Positions 61,901-64,000 of a stretch of DNA of 64,000 nt are shown here, one piece after another (position 1 is the stretch's first letter; each line of letters starts with the position of its first letter). The DNA comes from Antedon mediterranea (lineage: Eukaryota; Echinodermata; Crinoidea; Comatulida; Antedonidae). The notes beneath the pieces were generated by a model, which searched no databases, had not been told where the DNA came from, and was given only the letters and a program-made list of their open reading frames with translations. The stretch covers positions 19,839,201 to 19,903,200 of the forward strand of contig NC_092670.1 in the NCBI RefSeq assembly GCF_964355755.1. Direction: 5' to 3'. A program made the position numbers and the translations under genes.

Positions 61901-62033
61901 TGGCTCATCAAAAACTAAAAAGACAAAATCAAAGAAGAAAACGACTGATAGAAAATCTACAAGTTCTTCAATATTCAACTCAGATGCGCCTAGTATATTT
62001 GACGATCCTCTGAATGCAACTCAACAAGAATAG
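40929..62033 (+). CDS. WASHC2: WASHC2 (FAM21), retromer-binding WASH complex subunit
   Basis: 29 exons: 40929-41024, 44305-44448, 44860-45024, 45671-45727, 45955-46125, 46546-46639, 46950-47023, 47398-47442, 47821-47956, 48226-48354, 48507-48692, 49026-49174, 50354-50462, 51116-51219, 51516-51730, 51932-52019, 52146-52243, 52533-52653, 52770-52934, 53400-53531, 55685-56113, 56866-57021, 57475-57618, 58299-58577, 59207-59332, 59639-60305, 60516-60592, 61611-61797, 61888-62033; in frame, 1562 aa. The N-terminal ~220 residues match the FAM21 head that binds the WASH complex ([39 protein letters not shown]). A long acidic tail follows with more than 20 LFa-type motifs (LF-acidic-LF), which bind VPS35. 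SLNKNRAK...RRRPPSR aligns with the FAM21 capping-protein segment. The end SIFDDPLNA matches human. Unusual: a 13-proline N-terminus and a 93-aa basic exon 24. Poly(A) signals at 62080 and 62437. Confidence 0.95.
41236..41259. repeat. Poly-C tract (24 C)
   Basis: An uninterrupted run of C in WASHC2 intron 1, close to the promoter. Prone to length errors in assemblies and a possible i-motif/G-quadruplex former. Confidence 0.95.
43848..44001. mobile_element. MITE family 1, copy d
   Basis: GCTCTGTCTACACTATGAAAC to GATAGTGTAGACAGAGCTTT. Contains the doubled 'catatttgggca(t/c)atca' block. WASHC2 intron 1. Confidence 0.9.
46151..46321. mobile_element. MITE family 1, copy e
   Basis: GCTTAAGGCTCTGTCTAAAC to GTGTAGACAGAGCTTAAG. 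Starts 25 bp after WASHC2 exon 5; exon readthrough would translate it as a YHYHIWA-repeat tail before a stop. Confidence 0.9.
50598..50975. mobile_element. MITE family 5
   Basis: Starts AAAGCCTTGTTTACACTAGG followed by CGAATTTGTTCGC, and ends GCGAACAAATTCGCCTAGTG followed by a degenerate tail. The interior has GC-richer blocks ('gcatgcgtattcgag', 'cgaatcgaaatgctcag') and is itself mostly inverted. WASHC2 intron 13. Confidence 0.8.
50975..51083. mobile_element. MITE family 1, copy f (3'-truncated)
   Basis: Starts AAAGCCTTGTTTACACTATC immediately at the end of the family 5 MITE and keeps the 'atatttgggcatatcactaccatat' block. The right terminal repeat is missing, and it ends about 30 bp before WASHC2 exon 14. 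Confidence 0.75.
51728..51893. mobile_element. MITE family 1, copy g, at the exon 15 donor
   Basis: AAGGTCTGTCTACACTGTC at the left, GATAGTGTAGATAGAAGCTT at the right, with a typical interior. The left terminal repeat begins inside the last codons of WASHC2 exon 15; its AAGGT replaces the AAGCT of other copies. Confidence 0.85.
52345..52511. mobile_element. MITE family 1, copy h
   Basis: TTAAGCTATGTCTACACTATC to GTGTAGACAAAGCTTAA. Fills more than half of WASHC2 intron 17 and ends about 20 bp before the exon 18 acceptor. Confidence 0.9.
53615..53783. mobile_element. MITE family 1, copy i
   Basis: TAAGCTCTGTCTACATGCAC to GATAGTGTAGATAGAGCTTA with a full interior. WASHC2 intron 20. Confidence 0.9.
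54271..54471. mobile_element. hAT-type MITE
   Basis: CAGAGGTTCTCAACAGG at the left and CTGTTGAGAACCCCTG at the right match the well-known CAGNGGTTCTCAAC ends of hAT (Charlie-like) elements. The 8-bp flanks do not form a clean duplication. WASHC2 intron 20. Confidence 0.8.
60322..60472. mobile_element. MITE family 1, copy j
   Basis: TTAAGCTACACTATCAAAC at the left; the right end is degraded (CACATAAAATTTGGCAGC). Starts 17 bp after WASHC2 exon 26 and ends about 44 bp before exon 27. Confidence 0.85.
60744..60979 (+). mobile_element. tRNA-derived SINE, plus orientation
   Basis: A tRNA-like head (TAGTGGTCTAATTG A box, GGGTTCAAATC B box) is followed by GACTTTTTCTCATTCTCA, AGATTTCCTCAT, a 'tatatcaccgg' segment and a terminal (TA)n. 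The head is too mutated to be a functional tRNA. Last large WASHC2 intron. Confidence 0.75.
60934..61010. repeat. Perfect hairpin with (TA)n centre
   Basis: AGAATTTTTTTCTGTGCCTG...TGATGTATATA is followed directly by its reverse complement, arms about 35-40 bp. The same arm occurs once more directly upstream (60903-60935). Likely a cruciform-prone junction between two SINE copies. Confidence 0.85.
61020..61198 (+). mobile_element. Retroposon copy related to the 36348 insert
   Basis: Carries CACTGATGAAGGGCTAGTG, AAGCTCTGCTAACTTTTCTG and GATACCCACAGCATTGTCA, and ends GGATTTG followed by (TA)n. Same family as 36348-36512, in the opposite orientation. Confidence 0.85.
61199..61396 (-). mobile_element. 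tRNA-derived SINE, minus orientation, well-preserved tRNA head
   Basis: The head 61396-61326 still folds as a tRNA: 7-bp acceptor stem (GCCCCAG / TTGGGGC), 4-bp D stem, anticodon stem TCTGC/GCAGG with loop ATATCAA, and T arm CCGAG-TTCGAGT-CTCGG. The anticodon position reads ATC, which is not a normal animal Asp anticodon (GTC), so a SINE head is more likely than a gene. The body shares 'gactttttctcattctca' with the SINE at 60744. Confidence 0.75.
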
Positions 62034-63131
62034 GTTTTAAGAATTTAGATTTTTCAAATTTAACAGTACTTAGGTGTGTAATAAAAAGATGGTAGCCAAG
62101 GACGTTTCATGTCTTGAGAAGAGAAAGCTAATAGAAATTGTAAATGTATTAATATTTGTCCTCGGTTGAAGAAATTCAAATTCGATCCACAGCCACAGTG
62201 CATTGCCACCCATGTTCACACCCTGAAAGATGAACCCCTACTCTTTTAGAATAGAGTACGACGTTTGTTTGCATAGTTACTTAAAACCAATTGTTTTCAA
62301 GGAATTGCAATATTATGATATCCAAAATTGTAAGCTAAATTGTTTAGTTAGCTTTATTAATAGAACCATGAATTAAAGTGTGCTGTTTGTCCTTGTATTT
62401 TTTTGGAAGAAAAATGTTAAAATGGTTTTGTGGTCAAATAAAATTATAATATATAAATAGGCCATCCAAATAGTGCCCAATCAGAGATAAACATTTCCAT
62501 TATATTTTTGAGATACCAAATACAGTTTAGTCAAATTCTTTGAATTCAATCGAAATTGCTACAGTAATTAAAACTGTTTAATGTTTTCATAAATAATTCT
62601 TTTAATTGTGATCATGCATTGGTGTGTTTTGTAGTATAATTCCTTTGACTGTTTTTCATCCAGCCATGTTATTAATTATCCCAAGCTTTGGGTTATTTAT
62701 TGTGTTGAGAGTTCACTTTGGTTGTGTTTTTGTACAAGATACATACACTCTTTGGCTCGTGTCTTGTATTAGAGATGTACATTGGTAATGATGTAGAATT
62801 TGTGGTTGGTAGGCTGGAAGTTTGAATCACACATTGTCAACTATACTTTACTTCTCACTTTATCCAGGCTTTTAGCATCCAATGAATGTACAGTACTGTA
62901 ACATGGTGTGCCTGATATACACATACAGTAACTCTTTCCAACGTTCATTATGGATTAGCTGAAAAGAACTATTATACACCAGATTTGTGAGCCATTAATG
63001 TGGTGTGTTCTCATGCCTGTACTTACATAGAAATTGTTGATATTAACATTCTTTTATCCATCATCCACTTTATTGCAGTGTAAGAAATGGAGAAGAAACA
63101 CAATTACCTATAAACTGAAGCAGAACATGGC
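62034..63131. other. WASHC2 3' UTR and downstream flank
   Basis: 3' UTR with candidate AATAAA at 62080-62085 and 62437-62442. Beyond it there is no exon or clear repeat before the satellite. Confidence 0.6.
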
Positions 63132-63784
63132 GTACATACAGTACATATGTCTCCATCATTGAGTACATACAGTACATATGTCTCCATCATTGAGTACATA
63201 CAGTACATATGTCTCCATCATTGAGTACATACAGTACATATGTCTCCATCATTGAGTACATACAGTACATATGTCTCCATCATTGAGTACATACAGTACA
63301 TATGTCTCCATCATTGAGTACATACAGTACATATGTCTCCATCATTGAGTACATACAGTACATATGTCTCCATCATTGAGTACATACAGTACATATGTCT
63401 CCATCATTGAGTACATACAGTACATATGTCTCCATCATTGAGTACATACAGTACATATGTCTCCATCATTGAGTACATACAGTACATATGTCTCCATCAT
63501 TGAGTACATACAGTACATATGTCTCCATCATTGAGTACATACAGTACATATGTCTCCATCATTGAGTACATACAGTACATATGTCTCCATCATTGAGTAC
63601 ATACAGTACATATGTCTCCATCATTGAGTACATACAGTACATATGTCTCCATCATTGAGTACATACAGTACATATGTCTCCATCATTGAGTACATACAGT
63701 ACATATGTCTCCATCATTGAGTACATACAGTACATATGTCTCCATCATTGAGTACATACAGTACATATGTCTCCATCATTGAGT
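63132..63784. repeat. 31-bp tandem satellite, ~21 near-identical copies
   Basis: The unit has a period of 31 bp (GTACATACAGTACATATGTC followed by TCCATCATTGA). All copies I checked are identical. Each unit contains the self-complementary core GTACATATGT-like sequence. It lies about 1.1 kb downstream of the WASHC2 stop. Confidence 0.97.
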
Positions 63785-64000
63785 CAAAATGAAATATTGT
63801 TATGTATTACCAAACTAATACTTAGTTTATTAGTTTATATTTTAATCAAAAGCTCAAATATTAAGTTAAAAAAAATTATTTGAAATATTAGTACAATTAG
63901 GTGAGAATTATTATTATTTTTTAAACAATTTAAATTGATATGGCACTTCTGATACTGTACCATGTCATGTAAATTTGTAAAAATAACAATTATATAATAT
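63785..64000. other. Non-coding right edge
   Basis: AT-rich sequence with no recognised feature. Confidence 0.4.

Noticed and set aside
63132-63784. CRISPR-like array
   Set aside because: The units are directly tandem at 31 bp with no spacers, and the sequence is an animal genome.

Overview
This is an AT-rich, intron-rich animal nuclear sequence. Every coding region is split by GT-AG introns, and the recovered proteins (MEIOB, CENP-M, ERCC1, TSR3, WASHC2/FAM21) are animal or eukaryotic families with no viral or bacterial component. Short introns packed with many different MITE and tRNA-SINE families, together with proteins that resemble the vertebrate ones but diverge clearly, suggest a marine invertebrate deuterostome. 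An echinoderm, possibly a crinoid, is my guess, but the species is not established from the sequence.

Layout, with all gene models assembled by hand and in frame from start to stop: 1-4.0 kb is a minisatellite (about 0.4-1.5 kb) plus MITEs. MEIOB lies on the minus strand (stop 4022, ATG 21764; 13 coding exons, 507 aa). An unnamed SDS22-type leucine-rich-repeat protein lies on the plus strand (22816-28560; 15 exons, 537 aa). CENPM is on the minus strand (29473-31849; 5 exons, 185 aa). ERCC1 is on the plus strand (32723-37001; 11 exons, 383 aa). TSR3 is on the minus strand (37983-40433; 5 exons, 361 aa). WASHC2 is on the plus strand (40929-62033; 29 exons, 1562 aa). A near-perfect 31-bp satellite (about 21 copies) closes the window.

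The six genes alternate in strand and form three divergent (head-to-head) pairs: MEIOB/LRR, CENPM/ERCC1 and TSR3/WASHC2. The start-codon gaps are about 1.05 kb, 0.87 kb and 0.5 kb, so bidirectional promoters are likely. The GC-rich or motif-bearing DNA (E2F-like, CRE-like, ETS-like, E-box) sits in these gaps. The genes are functionally separate: meiotic recombination, kinetochore, nucleotide excision repair, 18S rRNA modification and endosomal actin. MEIOB, ERCC1 and CENPM share a genome-maintenance theme.

The rest is mobile-element debris: at least eight MITE-like families, two tRNA-SINE families, a Helitron-like element and nested insertions with recognisable target duplications. The most interesting points are (i) a WASHC2 5' splice site that appears to be made from a MITE terminal repeat, (ii) an 871-bp element with subterminal clusters of palindromic TTGCGCAA-type repeats inserted in a SINE with a possible 4-bp target duplication, (iii) a CENP-M that keeps an almost complete P-loop, and (iv) the one-LFa-motif-per-exon layout of WASHC2.
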